Shown: piece after piece, positions 51,662 to 60,148 of the stretch
How the letters are laid out: each line of letters begins with the position of its first letter
How positions within the stretch are numbered: the stretch's first letter is position 1
Assembly: GCA_014656175.1 (NCBI GenBank)
Contig: BNBX01000009.1
Coordinates: 186,001 to 250,000 of the forward strand
Source: Streptomyces werraensis
GTDB lineage: Bacteria; Actinomycetota; Actinomycetes; Streptomycetales; Streptomycetaceae
Direction: 5' to 3'
DNA length: 64,000 bases
Position numbers and translations under genes: made by a program
Notes under the pieces: generated by a model
The model's database searches: none
What the model was told of the DNA's origin: nothing
The model's input: only the letters and a program-made list of their open reading frames with translations

Positions 51662-52447
51662 ATGGTGAGGGCAGACCAGCGGTCCGGGAAGACGCCGCGG
51701 CCCAGTGTCTGGCTGAACGACCGGGAGCGGGGCGGCAGACGCGGCGGAGGCCAGCCTTCCGGCCTCGACCGGGACCGGATCACCGAGGCCACCGTGCGGC
51801 TGCTGGACGCCGAGGGCCTGGAGAGGTTCTCCATGCGCCGCCTCGCCGCCGAGCTCGACGTCACCGCGATGTCCGTCTACTGGTACGTCGACACCAAGGA
51901 CGACCTGCTCGAACTGTCCCTGGACCACGCCTTCGGCGAACTCGCCCTGCCCGAAGCGGACTCCGGCGCGGATTCCGGCGCGGACTGGCGCGACGAACTG
52001 CGCGCCCTGGCCCGCGCGTACCGGGCCTTGCTGGTGCGGCACTCCTGGCTGCCGGCGCTCGTCGGCCGCTTCCTCAACATCGGCCCCCGCGCGCTGCGGT
52101 TCTCCGGTGCCGTCCAGCGGGTCCTCGGCCGCACCGGCCTGCCCGAGCACGAGGTGACCGGGGCGATCGCCGCCGTGTTCCAGTTCGTGTACGGACACGG
52201 CACGGTGGAGGGCCACTTCCGTGACCGGGTGGCCTCGACGGGCCTGACCGCCGACGAGTACCACCACCGCGCCATGACCGAGGTGCTGCGGCACCCGGAC
52301 GCCTCCGACGTCATCGGCCGGTCGGCCCGGATCATGGAGGCGCGGGGCGGCGACACGGTCGAGGAGATGCTCGAACGGGACTTCACCTTCGCCCTGGACC
52401 TGCTCGTCGCCGGTATCGAGGCGATGGTCGCCCGCGGTCGCGGCTAG
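51662..52447 (+). CDS. TetR/AcrR regulator with TetR_C C-terminal domain
   Basis: A 261-residue repressor. An unusually long basic tail (~35 residues, DRERGGRRGGGQPSG) precedes the helix-turn-helix (ITEATVRLLDAEGLERFSMR, LAAELDVTAMSVYWYVDTKD). The C-terminal domain (~95-255) resembles tetracycline-repressor-type ligand domains (FQFVYGHGTVEGHFRDRV). ATG 51662 follows GAGGAAGG. Encoded directly behind the exporter, it likely represses the exporter through the 40-bp inverted repeat at 50033-50072 until a drug binds. Confidence 0.92.
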   Translation: MVRADQRSGKTPRPSVWLNDRERGGRRGGGQPSGLDRDRITEATVRLLDAEGLERFSMRRLAAELDVTAMSVYWYVDTKDDLLELSLDHAFGELALPEADSGADSGADWRDELRALARAYRALLVRHSWLPALVGRFLNIGPRALRFSGAVQRVLGRTGLPEHEVTGAIAAVFQFVYGHGTVEGHFRDRVASTGLTADEYHHRAMTEVLRHPDASDVIGRSARIMEARGGDTVEEMLERDFTFALDLLVAGIEAMVARGRG

Positions 52448-52468
52448 CGGCGACCGCGAGGCGCGACC

Positions 52469-52939
52469 TTACGCGCCATCCGCCGGCCGCGCCGGGAAAC
52501 CGCCCGTCGCCACCGGCCCCCAGCGCTCCGGGGTGATCCGGATCAGCGACTTGCCCTGCTTCATCATCGCCGCGCGGTACTCGTCCCAGTCGGGGTGCTC
52601 ACCGGCGATGTTCCGGTAGTACTCCACCAGCGGTTCCACGGAGTCGGGCACGTCCAGCACCTCGGCGGTGCCGTCGATCTGCACCCAGGGGCCGTTCCAG
52701 TCGTCGCTGAGGACGATGAGGCTCACCCGCGGGTCCCGCTTGGCGTTCCGGGTCTTCGCGCGCTCCGGGTAGGTGGACACCACGATCCGCCCGGAGTCGT
52801 CGACGCCGCAGGTCAGCGGCGACCCCTGCGGTCCGCCGTCGGAGCGGCGGGTGAGCAGGACCGCCCGGTGCCGGGGGCGTACGAAGTCGAGCAACTCGTC
52901 GAGGGAGACGCGGGTGTTGGTCGCGATGTTCGGTGCCAT
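52469..52939 (-). CDS. PPOX-class F420-dependent oxidoreductase
   Basis: A 156-residue split-barrel flavin/deazaflavin-binding protein (pyridoxamine-oxidase-like fold): LLDFVRPRHRAVLLTRRSDG, GGPQGSPLTCGVDDSGRIVV, KTRNAKRDPRVSLIVLSDDW, WVQIDGTAEVLDVPD and the C-terminal RITPERWGPVATGG. This pattern is of the Rv1155-like F420 group. Substrate unknown. ATG 52939. Convergent with the TetR gene. Confidence 0.9.
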   Translation of the reverse strand: MAPNIATNTRVSLDELLDFVRPRHRAVLLTRRSDGGPQGSPLTCGVDDSGRIVVSTYPERAKTRNAKRDPRVSLIVLSDDWNGPWVQIDGTAEVLDVPDSVEPLVEYYRNIAGEHPDWDEYRAAMMKQGKSLIRITPERWGPVATGGFPARPADGA

Positions 52940-52948
52940 GGCGTCAGC

Positions 52949-53317
52949 CTAGGCCGCCATCGCCTCCGGGAGGTTGTCGTACACGGGCACGTCGCGGCGC
53001 AGCCCGGTCACCTCCAGGACGCGGCCCGCGACGCTCTCCGGGAGGGCCACCACGTGCACCCGGGTGTGGGGGAGCAGCAGCCTGCGGGCGTCGTTGATCA
53101 GACGGATGCCCTGGGAGTCCATGAAGCGGGTCCCGGACAGGTCGAGGACCATCACCCGCGCGGGCCCCTCGGGGCCGGAGCGGGCCTGGTACATGATCAG
53201 CGGCAGCAGTCCGTCGGCGTTGCGGAAGTCGATCTCCGACGGCAGCGGGAGCATCACGCGCTCGGAGGAGGGGGGCGGAAGGGTCACGGCAATCACCTGG
53301 AATCGGTCGTCCGGCAT
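52949..53317 (-). CDS. STAS domain anti-anti-sigma-like protein
   Basis: A 122-residue single STAS domain. LPLPSEIDFRNADGLLPLIM is the first strand-helix, and VLDLSGTRFMDSQGIRLIND carries the Ser that RsbW-type kinases phosphorylate; VHVVALPESVAGRVLEVTGL and DVPVYDNLPEAMAA complete the fold. It may work with an RsbW-like ATPase and a SpoIIE phosphatase elsewhere. ATG 53317 is chosen; a GTG at 53356 would add 13 residues. The PPOX gene begins ten bases downstream. Confidence 0.88.
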   Translation of the reverse strand: MPDDRFQVIAVTLPPPSSERVMLPLPSEIDFRNADGLLPLIMYQARSGPEGPARVMVLDLSGTRFMDSQGIRLINDARRLLLPHTRVHVVALPESVAGRVLEVTGLRRDVPVYDNLPEAMAA

Positions 53318-53399
53318 CGGCAAGGCCGCTTCCTGACCCTCCGCCCATTGCACCACGCCGGGGACGAGACCGGAAGCGGCGCAGGTCCGGGCGTCGCGC

Positions 53400-54221
53400 T
53401 CAGCCCTCCGGGAGCTCCTCGCCCTGCACGGCCTGGACGTCCAGCTCCACCCGGAGCGTGGTGCCGACGGCGGCGATGCCGGCCTGGACGACCTGGTTGT
53501 AGTTCATCGCGAAGTCCTCGCGGTGCAGTTCGGTCGTGGCGCGGAAGGCCGCCCGGGTGCCGCCCCACGGGTCGGCGCCGGTGCCGAGGTAGGCCAGGTC
53601 CAGGTCGACCGGGCGGACCACGCCGCGCATGGTCAGCTCGCCGTGCACGGTCCAGCGGTCGGTGCCCGCCTGGGTGAGCCCCGTGGACCGGTAGGTGATC
53701 TCCGGGTGCCGCGCGGCGTCCAGGAAGTCCGGCGACCGCAGATGGGTGTCGCGCATGGCGTTGCCGGTGTCGATCGACGCGGCCCGGATCACCGCCTCCA
53801 CGCGGGACTTGGCGACGTCGTCCGGGGCGATCTCCACCGAGGCGGTGAAGTCGGTGAACCGGCCGCGCACGCTGGAGATGCCCAGGTGCTGGGCGACGGC
53901 GGCCACGCTGGAGTGCGCCGGGTCCACGGTCCACGGGCCGGGCGGCGGCAGCTCCGTGCCCCCGCTCCTGGCCAGCGTCACCGTCCCGATCTCCGCGCGC
54001 CCGCTCGCGGTGACGAGGGCGCTGGCGGCGGCGGGCGCGTACCCGACCGCGGTCACGACGACGGTGTACGCCCCCGGCGCCAGCTCGGTGGCGTCCCGGA
54101 CGGCGCCCTCGGCGTCCGCCTCGGCGCGCAGCACCTGGCTGCCGGTCCCGTCGGTCAGTGTGACGACCGCGTGCGACACGGCCCATCCGTCCCGGGTGCG
54201 GATCCTCGCGGTCAGTGGCAT
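53400..54221 (-). CDS. YceI family protein with an N-terminal carboxypeptidase-regulatory-like domain
   Basis: A 273-residue protein. Residues ~1-90 form a transthyretin-like domain (ARIRTRDGWAVSHAVVTL, LAPGAYTVVVTAVGYAPAA). The YceI lipocalin-like barrel follows (~100-270): WTVDPAHSSVAAVAQHLGI, VRGRFTDFTASVEIAPDD, ASIDTGNAMRDTHLRSPDFL and HPEITYRST. YceI proteins bind polyisoprenoids. No signal peptide is seen, which is notable for YceI. The same kind of extra domain is fused to the exporter encoded immediately upstream (54331-56868). ATG 54221 follows GGGAG. Confidence 0.9.
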   Translation of the reverse strand: MPLTARIRTRDGWAVSHAVVTLTDGTGSQVLRAEADAEGAVRDATELAPGAYTVVVTAVGYAPAAASALVTASGRAEIGTVTLARSGGTELPPPGPWTVDPAHSSVAAVAQHLGISSVRGRFTDFTASVEIAPDDVAKSRVEAVIRAASIDTGNAMRDTHLRSPDFLDAARHPEITYRSTGLTQAGTDRWTVHGELTMRGVVRPVDLDLAYLGTGADPWGGTRAAFRATTELHREDFAMNYNQVVQAGIAAVGTTLRVELDVQAVQGEELPEG

Positions 54222-54330
54222 CCCGTTTTCTCCCTGCAAAGGCTCATAAAAAGGTCGTGATACGGCCGGCCCGCGGCGGGGCGCGTCTCCGCTTGCAGGA
54301 CGCGCGGCCCGCCACGGGCCGGGACTCGCG

Positions 54331-56868
54331 TTACTCGCCGGGGTGGGCGAGCTCGATGTCGTGGTCGTCGACACCGGGTCCCGCGACCGTCAGGGCGCTC
54401 GCCACCGGCGGGTAGCCCGTGGCGATGACGGTGTACTCGCCGCCGTCCAGGTCGGCGAAGGCGTACGCCCCGTCGTCGCCGGTCGTGGCCGTGCCGACCA
54501 CGTTGCCCGCCGCGTCGACCAGGGTGACCCGGGCGTCGGCCAGCGGACCGTGCGGGGCGCGGACCACGCCCCGGACGTGGGCGCCGGTCTCCAGGTCGGC
54601 CTCGACCCGGGTGACGCCCGTGGCGCCGATCTCGACCGGCAGGGCGCGCGGCCGGTACCCGGTGGCGTTCACCGCCACGGTCACCGCGCCCGGCACCAGC
54701 TCGGCGAACGAGAACTCGCCCTGCTCACCGGTGGTCCCGGTGGCCAGCAGGTCCCCGCGCACGTCCGTGACGATCACCATCGCGTCCTGCACCGGCTGCC
54801 CGGTGTCCGCCGCGCGGACCACACCGGTCATGCCGCTGGTGCCGCTGAGCAGGATGTCGTAGGACACCGGCTCGTCGTTCACCACGACCGTCGACGCCTG
54901 CGGCTGGTGCCCGTCGGCGGCGGCGATCAGGACGTACGACCCCGCCGAAGGGGCGTCCACCGCGTAGGAGCCGTCGTCCTGGGCCACGGAGCGGCCCAGC
55001 TGGCGGCCGCCCAGGGAGATCAGCGTGACCGCGGCGCGGGGCACCGGGGTGCTGTCGGCGCCGCGGACGAAGCCGCGCACCGGGATGCCGGAGGAGGCGG
55101 ACTCCCCGGGCCGGGCGGTGGTGGCGACGGCGGACACCGGCTGGGCGAAGGTGTCCTGCGCGGCTGTCCGCGTCCCGGAGACGGCCGAGCCCTCGGGGGC
55201 GGCGCCCCCGGCCGGGACGGCGGCGGCCTCGGCGGCGGTCGGGGCGACCGGGTCGCCGGCCGCGGCGGCCTGCTCCTGCGCGGCCTGGGCCAGCGCGCCG
55301 GTGGTCCGCAGCGGGACCTCCTTGATGAAGATCGTCACCAGGAAGCCGAGCAGGGCGATCGGCGCGACGTACAGGAAGATGTCGGCGATGCCGTGGCCGT
55401 AGGCGCTCTCCAGCCAGGTGCGGATGCCCGGGGGCAGCAGGTCCATGTCGGGGATGGTGCCGCTGCCGGAGGCCTTGGCGGCCGCAGCCTGCTCCTGCGG
55501 GCTGAGCGTGCCGATGGTGTCGGCCGCGTAGTGGCTGATCCGGGACGACATCACGGAGCCGAGCACGGAGACGCCCACCGCGCCGCCGAGCGAGCGGAAG
55601 AAGGTGACCACGGAGGACGCCGCGCCCAGGTCGCTCGGGGCCACCTGGTTCTGCGTGCAGAGCACCAGGTTCTGCATCATCATGCCGACGCCCAGACCCA
55701 TCAGCGCCATGAAGATGCCGATGTGCCAGTACGGGGTGTCGTAGCGCATGGTGCTCAACAGGCCGAGGCCCGCCGTGAGCAGTACGCCGCCCGACAGCAG
55801 CCAGGCCTTCCACCGTCCGGTCTTCGTGATGACGATGCCGGAGACGGTCGACGATATGAACAGACCGCCGATCATCGGGATGGTCATGACGCCCGACATG
55901 GTCGGGGACTTGTCCCGGGCGAGCTGGAAGTACTGGCTGAAGTAGACGGTGCCCGCGAACATCGCGATACCGACGAACAGGGAGGCCAGCGACGCCAGCG
56001 TGATGGTGCGGTTGCGGAACAGGCGCAGCGGGATGATCGGCTCGCTCGCCCTGGACTCGACGAACAGGAAGATCAGGGTCAGCAGGACGGCGCCGCCGAC
56101 CATCGCCCCGGTCTGCCAGGACATCCAGTCGTACTTGTCGTCGGCGAAGGTGACCCAGACGAGCAGCAGGCAGACGGCCGCGGTGACGAAGAAGGCGCCG
56201 GCCCAGTCGACCTTGACCTCCCGCTTCACCAGGGGCAGGTTCAGCGTCTTCTGCAGCACGACCAGCGCGATCAGCGCGAAGGGGACGCCGACGTAGAGGC
56301 ACCAGCGCCAGCCGAGCCAGCTGGTGTCGGTGATGACGCCGCCGAGCAGCGGGCCGCCGACGGTCGCGACCGCGAAGGTCGCGCCCAGGTAGCCGGAGTA
56401 GCGCCCGCGCTCACGCGGGGAGATCATCGCGGCCATGATGATCTGGGCCAGCGCGGCGAGACCGCCGCCGCCGAGGCCCTGGATGGCGCGTGCGGTGATC
56501 AGCATGCCCGGGTTCTGCGCCGTGCCGGCCACGATCGAGCCGATCACGAAGATCACCAGGGCCGTCTGGACCAGGGCCTTCTTGCTGATGAGGTCGGCGA
56601 GCTTGCCCCACAGGGGGGTGGAGGCGGTCATCGTCAGCAGCGAGGCGGTGACGACCCAGGTGTAGGCGCTCTGGCCGCCGCCGAGGTCGGAGACGATCTC
56701 GGGCAGGGCGTTGGTGACGATGGTCGACGACAGGATGGCGCAGAACATGCCGAGCAGCAGCCCGGACAGCGCCTCCATGATCTGCCGGTGGGTCATCGGA
56801 GCGTCCGTGGAGGATCCTCCCCCGTGCTTGGCATGAGCCCGCACACCGTTCGGTGTGGTCGTTGCCAT
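54331..56868 (-). CDS. DHA2 multidrug exporter fused to three carboxypeptidase-regulatory-like repeats
   Basis: An 845-residue protein. Residues ~30-525 are a 14-segment DHA2 exporter (LLLGMFCAILSSTIVTNALP, LISKKALVQTALVIFVIGS, RAIQGLGGGGLAALAQII). A Pro/Ala-rich linker follows, then three transthyretin-like repeats at about 605-690, 690-765 and 770-845 (GFVRGADSTPVPRAAVTLIS, GVVRAADTGQPVQDAMVIVT, GVVRAPHGPLADARVTLVDA). With 14 segments the repeats would lie in the cytoplasm, an odd place for this domain. ATG 56868 follows AGAAGGAAG. The MarR gene upstream ends 13 bases before and is probably its regulator. Confidence 0.92.
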   Translation of the reverse strand: MATTTPNGVRAHAKHGGGSSTDAPMTHRQIMEALSGLLLGMFCAILSSTIVTNALPEIVSDLGGGQSAYTWVVTASLLTMTASTPLWGKLADLISKKALVQTALVIFVIGSIVAGTAQNPGMLITARAIQGLGGGGLAALAQIIMAAMISPRERGRYSGYLGATFAVATVGGPLLGGVITDTSWLGWRWCLYVGVPFALIALVVLQKTLNLPLVKREVKVDWAGAFFVTAAVCLLLVWVTFADDKYDWMSWQTGAMVGGAVLLTLIFLFVESRASEPIIPLRLFRNRTITLASLASLFVGIAMFAGTVYFSQYFQLARDKSPTMSGVMTIPMIGGLFISSTVSGIVITKTGRWKAWLLSGGVLLTAGLGLLSTMRYDTPYWHIGIFMALMGLGVGMMMQNLVLCTQNQVAPSDLGAASSVVTFFRSLGGAVGVSVLGSVMSSRISHYAADTIGTLSPQEQAAAAKASGSGTIPDMDLLPPGIRTWLESAYGHGIADIFLYVAPIALLGFLVTIFIKEVPLRTTGALAQAAQEQAAAAGDPVAPTAAEAAAVPAGGAAPEGSAVSGTRTAAQDTFAQPVSAVATTARPGESASSGIPVRGFVRGADSTPVPRAAVTLISLGGRQLGRSVAQDDGSYAVDAPSAGSYVLIAAADGHQPQASTVVVNDEPVSYDILLSGTSGMTGVVRAADTGQPVQDAMVIVTDVRGDLLATGTTGEQGEFSFAELVPGAVTVAVNATGYRPRALPVEIGATGVTRVEADLETGAHVRGVVRAPHGPLADARVTLVDAAGNVVGTATTGDDGAYAFADLDGGEYTVIATGYPPVASALTVAGPGVDDHDIELAHPGE

Positions 56869-56881
56869 GGACTTCCTTCTC

Positions 56882-57373
56882 TTAGGTGCTTGCGGGTGTA
56901 CGGGTGGTCTGTTCGAGTGACGGAGACGCCTGCCGGGGCACGGGGCGGGGGTCGCCGAAGCTTTCCCTGAGCCGGGCCATCAGCCGGGTGAGGTCGTCGA
57001 CCTCTTCGTCCGGCCAGTCGCCCAGCCGCTCCGCGAGGAGCTGGGTCGTGCGCCGGAACAGCTCGTCGAGCCGGGTCTGGCCGGCCGGGGTGAGGCGCAG
57101 GATGCGGGACCGCTTGTCGGCGGGGTCGGGGGAGCGCTCGATCCAGCCGCGCTCCGCCAGATGAGTGACGTGTCTGCTGGTGACGGACATGTCCACGGAC
57201 AGCAGCTCGGCGAGCCTGCTCATGCGCATGTCGCCGTGGCGGCCCAGCACGGTCAGCACGGCCGCGGAGCCGCCCGGGCAGTCCGACGGCATCAGCCGGT
57301 TCATCTCCCGTTTGACGGCGCCGAAGGCGCTGAACTGCCGGACCAGCTCCTCGTACTGTGCCGACTCGGCCAT
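56882..57373 (-). CDS. MarR family regulator of the adjacent exporter
   Basis: A 163-residue winged-helix protein: EELVRQFSAFGAVKREMNRL, DMRMSRLAELLSVDMSVTSR (recognition helix), HLAERGWIERSPDPADKRSR (wing) and a C-terminal dimer helix (LAERLGDWPDEEVDDLTRLM). ATG 57373 follows ACGGAGG. It leads a two-gene unit with the exporter. A large palindrome in its promoter suggests autorepression relieved by a drug-like ligand. Confidence 0.93.
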   Translation of the reverse strand: MAESAQYEELVRQFSAFGAVKREMNRLMPSDCPGGSAAVLTVLGRHGDMRMSRLAELLSVDMSVTSRHVTHLAERGWIERSPDPADKRSRILRLTPAGQTRLDELFRRTTQLLAERLGDWPDEEVDDLTRLMARLRESFGDPRPVPRQASPSLEQTTRTPAST

Positions 57374-57388
57374 GGCACCTCCGTTTCG

Positions 57389-57430
57389 TTGCTTGAAGCA
57401 ACCGTATGTATGGATGGTTGCTGAAGGCAA
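57389..57430. promoter_or_regulatory. palindromic MarR operator region
   Basis: TTGCTTGAAGCAACC (57389-57403) faces GGTTGCTGAAGGCAA (57416-57430). The left half is itself a near-palindrome (TTGCTT-G-AAGCAA). It lies 15 bases before the MarR start codon. A third TTGGCAAAGGCAAG element is nearby at about 57459. Confidence 0.75.
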
Positions 57431-57568
57431 ATAAAAAGGGGTCGTCCGGACCAAAAACTTGGCAAAGGCAAGTAATCGCGTCAGTAAACACGCAGGTGGG
57501 ACGGGGTGCTCCCCGTCGGCGCCGCCCCGCTTGGGGCGCGGGACGCTGATTCGCTAGGGTCTCGGTCC

Positions 57569-57763
57569 ATGGCTAACACCCAGGGCCCGCAGGGCAATCA
57601 CGACCCCGCCGGCAGCACCCAGATGTTCCGCGCGTTCGTCGACGAGGCTCCCCAGGCCGGGCAGCCGGCGGCCACGGGCGGCGGCCCGCGGATCGGCCTG
57701 ATCGTCGGCATCGTCGCCGCGGTGGCCGTCGTCGCCGCAGTGGCCTGGCTCGCACTGAAGTAA
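57569..57763 (+). CDS. SGM_5486-type transporter-associated small membrane protein
   Basis: A 64-residue protein. The polar N terminus (TQGPQGNHDPAGSTQMFRAF) is followed by one C-terminal membrane segment (RIGLIVGIVAAVAVVAAVAW). It matches what I remember of the SGM_5486 family, conserved in Streptomyces, function unknown. ATG 57569 has no strong ribosome site. A shared terminator follows. Confidence 0.82.
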   Translation: MANTQGPQGNHDPAGSTQMFRAFVDEAPQAGQPAATGGGPRIGLIVGIVAAVAVVAAVAWLALK

Positions 57764-57909
57764 GAAGGGAGCCGCCGGGGCGACCCCCTCGGCGGCCACA
57801 CCCTCAGGGGCGCGGGGAACCGCGCGGCCGGCCCTCACCGGGCCGCACCCCGCGAGGCGACCGTCACTCGCCCCGCCCCTGAGGCGCGTACGGCGCCGCC
57901 CGCGGCCAA

Positions 57910-57956
57910 GAGCGCGGAGGCCCCCGGCCCCGAAAGGGCCGAGCGCCTCCGCGCTC
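57910..57956. terminator. bidirectional terminator before the sigma factor pair
   Basis: GAGCGCGGAGG (57910-57920) pairs with CCTCCGCGCTC (57946-57956), with an inner GGCCC-CGAAA-GGGCC stem. It lies between convergent genes. Confidence 0.85.
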
Positions 57957-57975
57957 ACAGGCAGGTCCGCGGACG

Positions 57976-58878
57976 TCAGTCCGAGATGAGCCCCTCCCGC
58001 AGCTGGGCCAAGGTGCGCGTCAGCAGACGAGAGACATGCATCTGCGAGATGCCCACCTCCTCCCCGATCTGCGACTGCGTCATGTTGGCGAAGAACCGCA
58101 GCATGATGATCTGCCGCTCACGCGGCGGCAGCTTGGCCAGCAGCGGCTTCAGCGACTCCCGGTACTCCACGCCCTCCAGCGCCGTGTCCTCGTACCCGAG
58201 GCGGTCCGCCAGGGAGCCCTCGCCGCCGTCGTCCTCCGGGGCGGGGGAGTCCAGCGAGGAGGCCGTGTAGGCGTTCCCCACCGCGAGGCCGTCGACGACG
58301 TCCTCCTCGGACACGCCCAGCACGGCGGCGAGTTCGCTCACCGTCGGGGAGCGGTCCAGCTTCTGGGAGAGCTCGTCGCTGGCCTTCGTCAGCGCCAGCC
58401 GCAGCTCCTGGAGCCGGCGCGGCACCCGCACCGACCAGGACGTGTCGCGGAAGAACCGCTTGATCTCCCCGACCACCGTCGGCATGGCGAACGTCGGGAA
58501 CTCCACGCCCCGTTCGCAGTCGAAGCGGTCGATCGCCTTGATCAGCCCGATGGTGCCGACCTGGACGATGTCCTCCATCGGCTCGTTGCGCGAGCGGAAC
58601 CGCGCCGCCGCGTACCGCACGAGCGGGAGGTTCAGCTCGATCAGGGTGTCCCGGACGTAGGCGCGCTCCGGGCTGTCCTCGTCGAGCACGGCGAGCCGCA
58701 GGAACAGGGAGCGGGACAGGGTGCGGGTGTCGAGGGCCGCCGTGTCCGGGAGCTCCGGAACGGGTGTTGCGGCGAGGGCCGGGCCCTCGTCGATGGGGCC
58801 GAGTGCGTCGAGAGCATGGGGAGCTGACTCGCTCTCCGCGAGCGTGAGCACCTTCGAGCTGCCCTGTTCTGCGGACAT
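57976..58878 (-). CDS. sigN: SigB/SigF-type RNA polymerase sigma factor (probably SigN)
   Basis: A 300-residue sigma-70 family protein with regions 2, 3 and 4: LVRYAAARFRSRNEPMEDIV and TIGLIKAIDRFDCERGVEFP (region 2), IKRFFRDTSWSVRVPRRLQE (region 3), and LPPRERQIIMLRFFANMTQS with IGEEVGISQMHVSRLLTRTL (region 4). A ~75-residue Ala/Pro-rich tail precedes region 2. These sigma factors act in morphological development and stress. In S. coelicolor the adjacent pair is sigN/sigF; I assign sigN by its being the more distant from tadA, with moderate confidence. ATG 58878 follows AAAGGGGG. Confidence 0.88.
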   Translation of the reverse strand: MSAEQGSSKVLTLAESESAPHALDALGPIDEGPALAATPVPELPDTAALDTRTLSRSLFLRLAVLDEDSPERAYVRDTLIELNLPLVRYAAARFRSRNEPMEDIVQVGTIGLIKAIDRFDCERGVEFPTFAMPTVVGEIKRFFRDTSWSVRVPRRLQELRLALTKASDELSQKLDRSPTVSELAAVLGVSEEDVVDGLAVGNAYTASSLDSPAPEDDGGEGSLADRLGYEDTALEGVEYRESLKPLLAKLPPRERQIIMLRFFANMTQSQIGEEVGISQMHVSRLLTRTLAQLREGLISD

Positions 58879-59124
58879 GCCACCCCCTTTGGGTCGCGGG
58901 ACGGTCGCGGCGAACGCTCCCGGACCGGGGAACGCAGCCTTCACCTGAATACCGGCGCCGAGGCTCCGGCAAACGCGCTTCCGGCAGAATGTCACATGTC
59001 GGCAACGCGCTGTAGTGACATGTCGACATCCGAGATGTGGACCAGCCCTGGCTACAAGGGGTCTGACGGAGTATCGGACGAAAAGAAGGCAGATTCGTGC
59101 CGTCGTGCGATTCGCTCCTGACGG

Positions 59125-59967
59125 TTACGCGTCGATCCTGTTTGCGGACCTCAGCCGCTGGAAGCTGCGGGCCAGCAGGCGGGACACGTGCATCTGCGAG
59201 ACGCCCAGTTCGGCGCTGATCTGGGACTGCGTCAGATTGCTGTAGTAACGCAGCAGCAGGATGCGCTGCTCGCGCTCCGGCAGCTGTACGAGGAGGTGCC
59301 GGACGAGGTCGCGGTGCTCCACGCCGTCCAGGGCGGGGTCCTCGTAGCCGAGCCGGTCCAGCAGGCCGGGCATCCCGTCGCCCTCCTGCGCGGCCTCCAG
59401 CGAGGTGGCGTGGTACGACCGGCCGGCCTCGATGCAGGACAGCACCTCCTCCTCGGAGATGCGCAGCCGCTCGGCGATCTCGGCGGTGGTCGGGGTGCGC
59501 CCGAACGCGGTGGTGAGGTCCTCCGTCGCGCCGTTCACCTGCACCCACAGCTCGTGCAGCCGGCGCGGTACGTGGACGGTGCGGACGTTGTCGCGGAAGT
59601 ACCGCTTGATCTCGCCGACGACGGTCGGCATCGCGAAGGTGGGGAACTGCACGCCCCGCTCGGGATCGAAGCGGTCGATGGCGTTGATGAGGCCGATGGT
59701 GCCGACCTGGACGACGTCCTCCATCGGCTCGTTCCGGGAGCGGAAACGGGCGGCCGCGTAGCGCACGAGCGGGAGGTTCGCCTCGATGAGCGCCGCCCTC
59801 ACGCGGGCGTGCTCCGGCGTGCCCGGCTCCAGGTTCTTGAGCTGACCGAACAACACCTGGGTCAGGGCCCTGGTGTCCGCGCCACGGCGCTTCGCGGGGG
59901 TCTGGACCGCGTCGGGGGACACCTCGTCCTGGGGCGGCGCGGAACTGGCCGACACGGTCAACGCCAC
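59125..59967 (-). CDS. sigF: SigB/SigF-type RNA polymerase sigma factor (probably SigF)
   Basis: A 280-residue paralogue of the neighbouring sigma factor: the same region 2 (LVRYAAARFRSRNEPMEDVV, TIGLINAIDRFDPERGVQFP), region 3 (IKRYFRDNVRTVHVPRRLHE) and region 4 (LPEREQRILLLRYYSNLTQS, ISAELGVSQMHVSRLLARSF). SigF governs late spore maturation in Streptomyces; assignment to SigF rests on position next to the Dabb/tadA/upp group. Start uncertain: GTG 59967 lies directly against GAAGAG, and GTG 59955 has a longer spacing. No anti-sigma gene is adjacent. Confidence 0.87.
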   Translation of the reverse strand: MALTVSASSAPPQDEVSPDAVQTPAKRRGADTRALTQVLFGQLKNLEPGTPEHARVRAALIEANLPLVRYAAARFRSRNEPMEDVVQVGTIGLINAIDRFDPERGVQFPTFAMPTVVGEIKRYFRDNVRTVHVPRRLHELWVQVNGATEDLTTAFGRTPTTAEIAERLRISEEEVLSCIEAGRSYHATSLEAAQEGDGMPGLLDRLGYEDPALDGVEHRDLVRHLLVQLPEREQRILLLRYYSNLTQSQISAELGVSQMHVSRLLARSFQRLRSANRIDA

Positions 59968-60090
59968 CTCTTCATTCGCTCACATCGTCCGTCAACTCAT
60001 CCGTCAAAAGCGGTCATAGCATCACAAGACTGACTCACTGTGTGCAAGCACCGCATATTCCGTGTTGAGGGCGGGAGGCGGGCGCCGAAC

Positions 60091-60130
60091 GCACCGAGGC
60101 CCCCTGCGGCACGGCAGGGGGCCTCGGTGC
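60091..60130 (-). terminator. terminator of the Dabb gene
   Basis: GCACCGAGGCCCCCTGC (60091-60107) and GCAGGGGGCCTCGGTGC (60114-60130), a perfect 17-bp stem just past the Dabb stop on the minus strand. Confidence 0.88.
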
Positions 60131-60148
60131 GCGGAGCGCGGAGGGGCG

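Noticed and set aside
54343..56970. 875-codon plus-strand ORF opposite the exporter gene
   Set aside because: Antisense shadow; the Gly/Asp/Val/Arg-rich translation has no domain, while the minus strand gives a normal DHA2 exporter.
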